Shown here piece by piece: positions 1 through 6,053 of a DNA stretch of 8,595 nucleotides (positions within the stretch are counted from its first letter, which is position 1; each line of letters starts with the position of its first letter). This stretch comes from Planctomycetota bacterium (GTDB taxonomy: Bacteria; Planctomycetota; Phycisphaerae; WQYP01), in assembly GCA_021852245.1 (NCBI GenBank), contig JAJZNY010000479.1, positions 1-8,595 on the forward strand. Reading direction: 5' to 3'. The translations under genes were made by a program, and so were the position numbers. The notes under the pieces were generated by a model. The model had not been told where the DNA came from and did no database searches. It saw nothing but the letters and a program-made list of their open reading frames with translations.

Positions 1-98
1 GCTGCATACGGTCGTGTCATGGTGAGCTTTTCGAAGCCCGCCTCCATTGTGCAATTTCCGCGATTCTGTGGTGGAGGTTGCTCGTCTTTCAGAAGCAT
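1..98 (-). CDS. Possible 5' end of an unidentified gene, cut by the window edge
   Basis: Downstream of xerD on the same strand, the xerD reading frame stays open from just after its TGA to the window edge, about 47 codons. ATG codons lie at 98, 47 and 20. Reading from 98 gives a start of MLLKDEQPPPQNRG, and from 47 it gives MEAGFEKLTMTRPYA. None has a convincing Shine-Dalgarno; a GGAAA lies about 10 nt before the ATG at 47. The fragment is too short to recognise. It could be a genuine next gene of the operon or simply open non-coding sequence. Confidence 0.25.
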   Translation of the reverse strand, partial: MLLKDEQPPPQNRGNCTMEAGFEKLTMTRPYA

Positions 99-143
99 AT
101 CATCGATATTGCCCGGTAGAAGTTGTGCCAACCTCAAGGGCGA

Positions 144-1091
144 TCACTGCCGCGGATGGTGCTTGCGATGGACCGATTGCAGGCGGTCGGCATCCACATG
201 CGTGTAGATCTGCGTGGTGGCGATATTGGCATGGCCGAGCAGTTCCTGTACCACGCGCAGGTCCGCACCGCCGGAGAGCAGATGCGTCGCAAAGGTGTGC
301 CGCAGCGCATGGGGATGCACGCCGCGGATGCCCGCCCCTTTGGCAATCTGATCCAACCGCTGCCAGAGGACAATTCTATTAATCGGACGACCGGAACGGC
401 TGACGAACACCCGGTTTGAAGCAAGCCCCTTGACCGCCAGCAGACGGGGCCGCAGGTCTGAAATATATTTCAACACCGCCTTCTGCGCGGGGACGCCGAC
501 CGGGACGATGCGCTCCTTTTTTCCTTTTCCCAGTACGCGGATCACTCCGAGATCCAGGTGCAGTTGCTCCATGGTAAGATCGGCCAATTCAGATGCCCGC
601 AAACCGCAGGCGTAGAATAATTCAATAATCGCCTGATCTCGCAGGGCCAGCGGATGATCCGGATTAACGGCCTTGAGAAGCGCATCAATTTCCACGCGGC
701 CCAGCACATCCGGCAAGCGCCTCCAGCCGTGCGGTGTTTCCATGAATTCGGTGGGATTATCGCTGCGCCAGTTGCGATTCTGGGCATAGCGGTAAAACAT
801 TTTGAGGGTGATGGAATGTCGAATGATGCTGGAAATCTGCATGTTCCGATCCACCTGCAGATGACGGAGATAACCGGCGATATCCGCGGCCTCGCTGCGC
901 CGCAATAATGTTTTCCGGGCGGCCAGATAGGCGGCAAAATCGATCAGGTCGCGGCGATAGGCCAGCGACGTATTTTCAGAGAGCCCCAATTCCGTCTCGA
1001 TGTAGGTAATAAACGCACCGACATCCTGCCGATCCTGCCCGGCGAGCGGATCGGGTTTAGTCTCATCGGGTTTTGCTCTGGTCGATTTCAC
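144..1091 (-). CDS. xerD: Tyrosine recombinase, XerD-type
   Basis: Site-specific recombinase of the XerC/XerD family, which resolves chromosome dimers at the dif site through a Holliday-junction intermediate and a 3'-phosphotyrosine link. The 315-residue protein has an N-terminal SAM-like core-binding domain (about 22-110; [14 protein letters not shown] is the family signature) and a C-terminal catalytic domain (about 128-310). All six active-site residues are visible: R165 (CGLRASEL), K189 (GKGKKER), H261 and R264 (HALRHTFA), H287 (LLGHAN) and Y296 (QIYTHV). The spacings equal those of E. coli XerD. The HHPR C-terminus is closer to XerD than XerC, but the paralogue assignment is a judgement from memory of the family. 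The start is GTG; no other start lies before the conserved N-terminus. The gene sits 38 bp after the UvrC-like gene and is probably its operon partner. The family is usually about 300 residues, so about 15 extra polar residues lie at the N-terminus. Confidence 0.93.
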   Translation of the reverse strand: MKSTRAKPDETKPDPLAGQDRQDVGAFITYIETELGLSENTSLAYRRDLIDFAAYLAARKTLLRRSEAADIAGYLRHLQVDRNMQISSIIRHSITLKMFYRYAQNRNWRSDNPTEFMETPHGWRRLPDVLGRVEIDALLKAVNPDHPLALRDQAIIELFYACGLRASELADLTMEQLHLDLGVIRVLGKGKKERIVPVGVPAQKAVLKYISDLRPRLLAVKGLASNRVFVSRSGRPINRIVLWQRLDQIAKGAGIRGVHPHALRHTFATHLLSGGADLRVVQELLGHANIATTQIYTHVDADRLQSVHRKHHPRQ

Positions 1092-1109
1092 TCAGGCCAT
1101 CCGTTTCCT
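1092..1109 (-). promoter_or_regulatory. Two-codon ORF (ATG GCC TGA) with Shine-Dalgarno directly before the xerD start
   Basis: On the minus strand an AGGAAA (1109-1104) stands 5 nt before ATG GCC TGA (1100-1092), and the TGA abuts the GTG start of xerD in the same frame. The ribosome-binding site is better placed for the tiny ORF than for the GTG, which lies 14 nt away. This may mean xerD is translated by re-initiation, keeping its level low. It could also be chance. Confidence 0.3.
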
Positions 1110-1129
1110 GCCGACCTTGCGGACCTGCA

Positions 1130-2395
1130 TCATGATTCGGGCGATGGAGTGGGGCCATTTTCCGTCGGTTGCACGGTTTCACCGGAAAATTCCATTACCG
1201 CGCCCGTCTCGCCGTGGTCGTGCCATTGCTCGATGCGCCGTACCACGTCGGCTTCATGCATCAGATCGGCCGGTGATAAGTATAACCCCGGATCGCGCGA
1301 GCGGTTGAGATGATAGGTGAGCATGGCGGGCACATCGTCTGCAAGGGCCCCGACCCCGTCGGGCATGGGGATTTCATGCAAGCTTTGTATCCACCGCCGC
1401 ACCAGCGCCGGACCTTCGGTTGTTATCTGCGCCGCCTGCACAGGCGGCAGCGCCGTGCACATCCCGGGCACGAGAAGCCAAGGCTCAATCCAGCGACGTG
1501 TTGAGCCCCGCTGAAGGGCAATATATTTCCATTGATCCATCGGCCCCCATCCCTGTATGGGTGAGTCGAACATTTCTGCCAGCGACGTAAGCTGCGTTTT
1601 CATCTTTGCCGCCGCCCGGAAATTCATCTCCACTGCGGCCCGCTTCATCTGATCTTCGCAGATTCGGTACCAGTCCAGTTCCGTTACTTGCGTCACGCTG
1701 CGGGTCAGCGGCGCCACGGCTGAAAGCAGTTTGGTCGCCTGTCGCACGCGGGTGCGGTAAGCCTCCATCGATTCCGAGCCGTCGCACGGGGCAGGGCATT
1801 TGCCCATCTCTTTGTATGCACACGGCTGGCCATGGGGATATTGACGCAAAATCTCCTCGTACCGGCAGAGCTCAAAATGCTCGAGCATCCAGTCGGCAAG
1901 GTCGCGCGCGGCGCGGCGCGATGCGAACGGTCCGAAGAGAGTTCCTTCACAACCTGCCGCCCGGTTCTGCACATCCACGGATGGCGGTCGACGGGCACCT
2001 CCCGATTCCACCCGCAGATACCAGGCCGGCCGCCAGGCCAGCAGCGAGCGATAGGTGTCGGGGTAATACTTCCGGCTCGCCAGCAGATACCACCAGTTGG
2101 CGGCAAAAGCACTGTTGACATGACGCCAGCTCACATGGGTCGTGATGGCTTGATAATCGGTTTTGTGCGCAGAGCGATCGGGTCCGAGACGCAGCGTGAT
2201 GGCGTGTTTGAGATTGGCTGTTGTCGCCAACAGGATGGGTTTGTCGTGGGCCAAAAACATGTAAACAGCGGCTCGCGACCGGACATTTTCGGCCGTCGTC
2301 TGCGCGATGGATACGTGAAGGTCAAAAATTTCGGTCTGAGCGGGCGGCGGCGTTACCGCACCGGAATCCGCGTTGTGATCCGCATCCGGTTTCAC
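1130..2395 (-). CDS. UvrC-derived protein without nuclease residues (degenerate GIY-YIG, Fe-S cysteines, UVR motif)
   Basis: 421 residues that follow the first half of the excinuclease subunit UvrC. A remnant GIY-YIG domain runs from about 40 to 130: AVY (43-45) matches the GVY strand, but the second Tyr of YVGKA is Leu, the Gly is Ala, and the catalytic Arg position after NL (61-62) is Ala65. No Glu lies between 92 and 115, where the metal-binding Glu is expected. FGPFAS (154-159) is the UvrC GPFPS motif. Cysteines 177, 192, 200 and 204 (last three spaced 8 and 4) match the UvrC Fe-S cluster pattern. A UVR-like helix (about 242-272) follows. The endonuclease V/RNase H-like and helix-hairpin-helix domains of full UvrC (about 600 residues) are absent. 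The GTG start overlaps the fabZ stop by 4 bp (GTGA), so translation is probably coupled; no Shine-Dalgarno is evident. Role unknown: perhaps a DNA- or UvrB-binding regulator. Confidence 0.72.
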   Translation of the reverse strand: MKPDADHNADSGAVTPPPAQTEIFDLHVSIAQTTAENVRSRAAVYMFLAHDKPILLATTANLKHAITLRLGPDRSAHKTDYQAITTHVSWRHVNSAFAANWWYLLASRKYYPDTYRSLLAWRPAWYLRVESGGARRPPSVDVQNRAAGCEGTLFGPFASRRAARDLADWMLEHFELCRYEEILRQYPHGQPCAYKEMGKCPAPCDGSESMEAYRTRVRQATKLLSAVAPLTRSVTQVTELDWYRICEDQMKRAAVEMNFRAAAKMKTQLTSLAEMFDSPIQGWGPMDQWKYIALQRGSTRRWIEPWLLVPGMCTALPPVQAAQITTEGPALVRRWIQSLHEIPMPDGVGALADDVPAMLTYHLNRSRDPGLYLSPADLMHEADVVRRIEQWHDHGETGAVMEFSGETVQPTENGPTPSPES

Positions 2396-2865
2396 AGCAA
2401 CATGCCGGTAATAACCGCTTCAAATACCAGATTGTCGTTGCAGACGCCCTGACAATCCGCTACCACGCGGCGGCTTGAAACGGACTTGAGCCGCGCAATG
2501 AGATACAGCTTTGATGGGGGACGAACGGTAGCGCGAAAACGCGCTTCATCAAGTTTCACAAAACCCATGAACCCTTCGTGCGGCGTGAGCAACTTATGGC
2601 CGATGGAGCAGAGTTGTGCGGCAGCTTCCAGCATGATAACGCCGGGCATGATGGGTTCTCCGGGGATATGGCCGCGAACCCAGAATTCATTCATCGTCAC
2701 TTCCTTGAGCCCCACTAAGGTGGGAGGATTGGGATCGACATAGATGACGGAGGTGAGTTGCTCCATTTCGTGGCGATGCGGATTAATTTTACGAATGGCT
2801 TCAATGTCGTAGGCGACATGGTTGAGGTCGACGTGTTTCAAATCCAGAATCAGCGGCGGTGCCAT
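2392..2865 (-). CDS. fabZ: FabZ-family (3R)-hydroxyacyl-ACP dehydratase
   Basis: Hotdog-fold dehydratase of 157 residues that would remove water from 3-hydroxyacyl-ACP in type II fatty-acid synthesis in the cytoplasm. The active-site segment is GHIPGEPIMPGVIMLEAAAQ (65-84), with catalytic H66 and E80 spaced 14 apart, as in E. coli FabZ (H54/E68). The N-terminal PHR (29-31) of the family is kept, but the usual YPFLLVDR that follows is replaced by HEMEQLTSVIYVD, a variant I associate with planctomycete homologues. Start: ATG at 2865, with GGGA 6 nt upstream; a TTG at 2877 would add four residues but has no ribosome-binding site. It is the first gene of the probable fabZ-uvrC-like-xerD operon, behind the promoter at 2974-3002. 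In these organisms the substrate could be a lipid A or other specialised acyl chain; this is not decided by the sequence. Confidence 0.88.
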   Translation of the reverse strand: MAPPLILDLKHVDLNHVAYDIEAIRKINPHRHEMEQLTSVIYVDPNPPTLVGLKEVTMNEFWVRGHIPGEPIMPGVIMLEAAAQLCSIGHKLLTPHEGFMGFVKLDEARFRATVRPPSKLYLIARLKSVSSRRVVADCQGVCNDNLVFEAVITGMLL

Positions 2866-2973
2866 GCATATTCCCAATAAAAACCGATGTCATCAAATCG
2901 CAGCCCAACCCTGCCCGTCGAACGATCCCATACCGCGACGCTTTAAGTCACTTGGAGCAACTCGGTGGGAGAA

Positions 2974-3002
2974 AATATAAAGGTTCCGGGCCGTACTGGC
3001 AA
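2974..3002 (-). promoter_or_regulatory. Sigma70-type promoter for the fabZ operon
   Basis: Minus-strand TTGCCA (-35, 3002-2997), a 17-nt spacer, then TATATT (-10, 2979-2974). Each hexamer has one mismatch to consensus. The predicted start of transcription near 2967 gives a leader of about 100 nt before fabZ. No other gene lies between. Confidence 0.6.
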
Positions 3003-3071
3003 AGGTGAATGATTTTCCGCGTAAATGGATTCCGGCTGCCCACAGATGCGGGTAGCGTTTGTTGGACGGGG

Positions 3072-3108
3072 GAAAATTGAAAATCGCTGCATCTCATCGA
3101 TGGAGCGA
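3072..3108 (-). terminator. Probable Rho-independent terminator after the Hc1-like gene
   Basis: On the minus strand the arms TCGCTCCATC and GATGCAGCGA pair around the 5-nt loop GATGA, with one C-C mismatch. The tail is T-rich (ATTTTCAATTTTC). It lies about 30 nt past the stop of the gene at 3137. Confidence 0.5.
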
Positions 3109-3136
3109 CGCACGGATCAGGCGTAGGCGAAACAGA

Positions 3137-3340
3137 TTAACCCGGCGGCGCTTCCTGATGTGACGGGGTATCGCCAGCGCGTAATTCGAGGATTCTCACG
3201 CGAATGGCCTGTGCAGTCTGGCGAATTTCCTGCATGGTCTTGCGAACACGCGTTCCTGCCACTTTGTTTCCGCCTTCCGCCTTTTCGAGGTCTACTGCGC
3301 ACTGCTCGACAAGGCTTTTAAGATGTTCATATTCCTTCAT
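3137..3340 (-). CDS. Small Hc1 / histone H1-like protein
   Basis: 67 residues, mostly helical. Residues 18-34 (LEKAEGGNKVAGTRVRK) resemble the conserved N-terminal part of the chlamydial histone H1-like protein Hc1 (LLKAEKGNKAAAQRVRT), a family also found in Planctomycetota. In Chlamydia Hc1 compacts the nucleoid. Here the Lys/Ala-rich basic tail that binds DNA in Hc1 is missing; the C-terminus (RAGDTPSHQEAPPG) is polar and Pro-rich, and the whole protein is close to charge-neutral. It may therefore act as a partner or oligomerisation module rather than a DNA condenser. The start is firm: AAGGAG lies 5 nt before the ATG. It appears monocistronic, with a terminator at 3072-3108. Confidence 0.7.
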   Translation of the reverse strand: MKEYEHLKSLVEQCAVDLEKAEGGNKVAGTRVRKTMQEIRQTAQAIRVRILELRAGDTPSHQEAPPG

Positions 3341-3593
3341 GTTGACTCCTTAACTTTCACAACCACGCGAGCGCCAAACCGCCAGAGAACATCGTAACAA
3401 CTCCCGACCAAATCCTACAAACTTTTATCGGCGAAATGGGAAAAAAATGGCACATAAGTTCACGTTTACGATAATCAAAAAGGTCCTATAACCATAATTC
3501 CTAAACCACACATAACGCCTGGGAACACTAAGTTTTATGCAGCTAAACTCGTTATGACCACGAGAAGCTCCGATCTGATGCGAAATCAATCCA
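3341..3593. other. AT-rich intergenic region between the anti-sigma and Hc1-like genes
   Basis: It should hold the Hc1 promoter. The best minus-strand candidate is weak (TTGTAG, 18 nt, TACGAT, ending near 3390), so no firm call is made. A short inverted repeat CTCGT/ACGAG at 3548-3564, followed on the minus strand by TTTAG, might end the anti-sigma transcript, but it is too weak to call a terminator. No supportable gene. Confidence 0.4.
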
Positions 3594-4259
3594 TCAGCGA
3601 TCTGACGACTTCATCGATGCTGGCCCAGTGCGGGCGTCGGCCATCCCCGTATTCTGCCCGGATTGCCTTTCTGGAGGGGCAACACCCAGCCCGCCGACGA
3701 TTGCCCTCTCACTTTTGGCGCCTTTCTTCGATGCCAAAGAAGTCGGATGTGCAGATCGGACTGGAGATTGGGTCGTCACCGTTACCGGTTTGATGACGGC
3801 CTTGGGCACACCGGGCTTGGAACGTGTCAGCGAGATCGACTCAGCCCTGCTGTCAGGAATCACTTTACCCGCAGAGTGAACTGTTGCTGGCTGCAGAAAC
3901 GACGGCACATCCCTTCGGGCCGGTGGATGGGCAAGCCAGATGGTACCGCCGATCAAACCCACCAAGCCGGCCACGGCCGCCACACCCAGCCAACGGCGTA
4001 TTCGGTTGAGTCGCATATTGCCAGCCTGCATTTTTTGGTCAATCTTCTTCGCCAATTCGCCGTTGAACGTCGCCCAATCGAGCATCGGCAATCTGGACGA
4101 CCAGTCTGCCATCACTTCATTGAGTTGCTTATGATCCGCAAGCCAGCGTCGGCACTCAGGATTCGAATCGATCAATTGAATCGCTTTCCGGCGTTCCGGC
4201 TCCGAGAGTGTGCCGTCGGCATACCGACTGATGAGATATTCCATTTCTATCTGATCCAT
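3594..4259 (-). CDS. Probable membrane anti-sigma factor
   Basis: 221 residues with one transmembrane helix at about 90-110 (WLGVAAVAGLVGLIGGTIWLA), flanked on the inside by RLNRIRR. This predicts an N-terminal cytoplasmic domain of about 85 residues and an outer part of about 110 residues rich in Ser, Thr, Pro and Lys, probably disordered. The N-terminus (EYLISRYADGTLSEPERRKA) has the form of anti-sigma N-terminal domains, with a later DSNPECRRWLADH segment. The zinc-binding HxxxCxxC motif of the ZAS family is absent; only C36 is present. Its position 80 bp downstream of an ECF sigma gene on the same strand is the main support: it should bind that sigma factor and release it on an envelope signal. 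The Shine-Dalgarno is weak. A hairpin (CGGAGC/GCTCCG, 4286-4306) lies in the spacer and could set the ratio of the two proteins. Confidence 0.72.
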   Translation of the reverse strand: MDQIEMEYLISRYADGTLSEPERRKAIQLIDSNPECRRWLADHKQLNEVMADWSSRLPMLDWATFNGELAKKIDQKMQAGNMRLNRIRRWLGVAAVAGLVGLIGGTIWLAHPPARRDVPSFLQPATVHSAGKVIPDSRAESISLTRSKPGVPKAVIKPVTVTTQSPVRSAHPTSLASKKGAKSERAIVGGLGVAPPERQSGQNTGMADARTGPASMKSSDR

Positions 4260-4339
4260 GGGCTACCACGTTTCACATCATACATCGGAGCGCATCGGCT
4301 GCTCCGGTGCGAAGACACCATCACCCGAACATTAACGGC

Positions 4340-4990
4340 CTATTCTTCCAGAAACTCCGCCAGTTCACGTCGGAGTTCCCGGCGTGCAGTGAATACATAC
4401 CACTTCACCGCTTCCACCGAGCAACCGAGAATTTCCGCGATCTGTTTCTGCGGCAATTCGCGGATGGTGAATAAAACCAGCGCTGCCCGCTGCCGATCGG
4501 GCAATTTACTCATGGCCCGGTCGATGGCAGCGCGAAATTCTTTGGAATGCGTCGCGAAATCGGGCGATGAACCGGCCGCCACCACATCGCTGAGCGTATC
4601 CCCTTTTGACTCGCGTCCCGGCGCCGGCGCATCGAGCGACACGAGACGACGCTTGTTTCGAGCACGTCGGAAATTCAGTCCGCGATTCGTGACGATTCGC
4701 ATCAGCCAACTTCCGAAACGGGCACCATCCTTGAGCGATCCAATCCGCTCAAAAGCCCGCAAAAAGCAGTCTTGGAGCAAATCCGATGTATCATGCGGAT
4801 TATCCAAAAGCCGCAATGCGATGGCTGCGCATTGCCGCTGATACTGGCCGACCAGCGCCATAAACGCCTCTCGGTCGCCCGACTGCGCCAATCGCACCAG
4901 TCCGCGCTCTGCATCGGCTTGCGCCGCCCGCGATCCATCACCTGACGGATCCAGGTCCGGATCTTGCGAGAATTCCGGTCTGCTAGTCAT
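4340..4990 (-). CDS. RNA polymerase ECF sigma factor
   Basis: 216-residue extracytoplasmic-function sigma factor. Region 2 spans about 45-112: DTSDLLQDCFLRAF (67-80) is the core-binding helix and RFGSWLMRIVTNRGLNFRR (91-109) the -10 recognition part. A linker of about 40 residues follows. Region 4 spans about 154-208, with a helix-turn-helix at 179-206 (LPQKQIAEILGC, then VEAVKWYVFTARREL). The chosen start is ATG 4990, because AGGAG stands 7 nt before it; the longer frame to 5134 lacks such a site, and its extra 48 residues do not look like sigma protein. The next gene downstream is a single-pass membrane protein fitting an anti-sigma factor. Transcription probably begins near 5042 from an extended -10 element. 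The regulon cannot be told from the window. Confidence 0.9.
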   Translation of the reverse strand: MTSRPEFSQDPDLDPSGDGSRAAQADAERGLVRLAQSGDREAFMALVGQYQRQCAAIALRLLDNPHDTSDLLQDCFLRAFERIGSLKDGARFGSWLMRIVTNRGLNFRRARNKRRLVSLDAPAPGRESKGDTLSDVVAAGSSPDFATHSKEFRAAIDRAMSKLPDRQRAALVLFTIRELPQKQIAEILGCSVEAVKWYVFTARRELRRELAEFLEE

Positions 4991-5048
4991 ATTGACACTC
5001 CTACCGGCCCATCGGTTAGCAATCGAACCTTTCACATGATCGGCCCTG

Positions 5049-5057
5049 ATTATAGCA
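5049..5057 (-). promoter_or_regulatory. Extended -10 promoter for the sigma/anti-sigma pair
   Basis: The minus strand reads TGCTATAAT: a perfect TATAAT (5054-5049) with the TGn extension just before it. No good -35 hexamer is found at 16-18 nt. This suggests housekeeping rather than ECF transcription of the pair, with a leader of about 50 nt. A perfect 10-bp palindrome (CGAAGCTTCG, 5084-5093) lies just upstream and could bind a regulator. Confidence 0.5.
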
Positions 5058-5155
5058 CTTGGGCAACGGATCTCGGAAACATCGAAGCTTCGCCTCTCAA
5101 CGGCCAGCGAAGTCCCAGTATCCTGCCGATGCATTCAATACGCCAAGGAGGCCTT

Positions 5156-5950
5156 TTACGCCGAAGTCAGGCCGACGGCCAATTCCGCCACAAATCGCCC
5201 TGCGGACTCCGCCGGGTCCGTCCCGGCTTGAATCGCCGCCGTCATTCGCCGAACCAGAGCACTGCCGACAATGACGCCGTCGGCCTTGCCGACCAGCGCC
5301 CGCACGTGCGCCGGTGAAGATATCCCAAAACCTACGCAGATCGGCCGGGAGGTTACCTTTTTGATGTCAGCGATTTTCTCTTCCAAACCGGTTGGCAGCG
5401 CTGCACGCTCACCCGTGATTCCGCTGACTGAAAGATAGTACACAAATCCCGTGCACCAGTGCACGATTTCGTTCCGCCGGGCCGAAGGGGTGGTGGGCGC
5501 TACCAGCAGAGAGGCTCTGAGTTCCGCACGCGTAAGCTCCTCGACCACCGCCGGGGCCTCCTCCAGCGGCAGATCGGGCAGCACCATACCGCTGAAACCC
5601 GCATCGCGGCACGCCTCAGCCAGTTCTCGCGTGCCGATCTTGAAAATAATACTGAAGCTCGTCATCGCCATCAGCGGGACGGTAAGTCCCGCCCGACGTG
5701 CGCTGCTTATGGCACTGAGGATGCCGGAGACGGTTGCCCCCGCCGAAAGGGCACGATAATAACTTTCCTGAATCACGGGGCCGTCGGCGATGGGGTCGGA
5801 GAACGGCATACCAACTTCGATGCATCCGGCGCCTGCCGCCTGTATGGCCAAGAGTGTCGGGCCGAGCATGTCCAGCGACGGATAGCCGGCAGTTATGAAC
5901 GGGCATAGTATCGTGCGACCGGGTACAAAGGCAGTATCGATTGCATTCAT
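5156..5950 (-). CDS. trpA: Tryptophan synthase alpha subunit
   Basis: 264-residue TIM-barrel enzyme that cleaves indole-3-glycerol phosphate to indole and glyceraldehyde-3-phosphate, the first half of the last step of tryptophan synthesis; indole is channelled to the beta subunit. The catalytic pair is E45 (CIEVGMPFSD) and D56 (SDPIADGP), matching E49/D60 of enteric TrpA. Loop 6 YYLSVSGITGERAALP (171-186) and the phosphate-site GFGIS (207-211) and VGSALV (228-233) are intact. Odd points: the beta-contact loop is MTSFSIIFKIG (96-106), with Ser100 and Lys104 where E. coli has N104 and N108, and the first helix is short. The ATG at 5950 has only a weak upstream GAGAAG. No trpB or other trp gene is adjacent. 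A terminator closes the upstream gene, so trpA is probably transcribed on its own from the short gap at 5951-5981. Confidence 0.95.
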   Translation of the reverse strand: MNAIDTAFVPGRTILCPFITAGYPSLDMLGPTLLAIQAAGAGCIEVGMPFSDPIADGPVIQESYYRALSAGATVSGILSAISSARRAGLTVPLMAMTSFSIIFKIGTRELAEACRDAGFSGMVLPDLPLEEAPAVVEELTRAELRASLLVAPTTPSARRNEIVHWCTGFVYYLSVSGITGERAALPTGLEEKIADIKKVTSRPICVGFGISSPAHVRALVGKADGVIVGSALVRRMTAAIQAGTDPAESAGRFVAELAVGLTSA

Positions 5951-5981
5951 TTATGCACACTTCTCACTTCATATTTCCAAG

Positions 5982-6021
5982 GCGAAAAAAGAAAGACCCG
6001 CTGCAGGACAGCGGATCTTTC
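5982..6021 (-). terminator. Rho-independent terminator of the BRCT-like gene
   Basis: On the minus strand GAAAGA-T-CCGCTG pairs with CAGCGG-G-TCTTTC around a 5-nt loop, giving 12 base pairs with one mismatch in the middle. It is followed directly by TTTTTT. It lies 32 nt past the stop codon at 6054 and insulates trpA from upstream transcription. Confidence 0.88.
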
Positions 6022-6053
6022 AATGATGAACGACGACATACGGCAACGTCAGA

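Noticed and set aside
144..1091. Phage or integron integrase marking a mobile element
   Set aside because: Length, spacing of active-site residues and the C-terminal HHPR fit chromosomal XerD; no att-like repeats, cassettes or other mobile genes are nearby.
1832..2452. 206-residue plus-strand open frame antisense to the UvrC-like gene
   Set aside because: No domain features and no ribosome-binding site; the opposite strand carries recognisable UvrC motifs.
4286..4306. Terminator between the sigma and anti-sigma genes
   Set aside because: The CGGAGC/GCTCCG hairpin has no T-tract after it on the minus strand; at most it affects mRNA stability.
3663..4841. 392-residue plus-strand open frame antisense to the sigma/anti-sigma genes
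   Set aside because: Composition is Arg/Ser/His/Cys-rich without any domain pattern, and it lies opposite two genes with clear motifs; it is a shadow frame.
4991..5134. N-terminal extension of the sigma factor to an ATG at 5134 (264 residues)
   Set aside because: The extra 48 residues are not sigma-like, there is no Shine-Dalgarno, and the extension would cover the perfect extended -10 element; ATG 4990 has AGGAG at the right distance.
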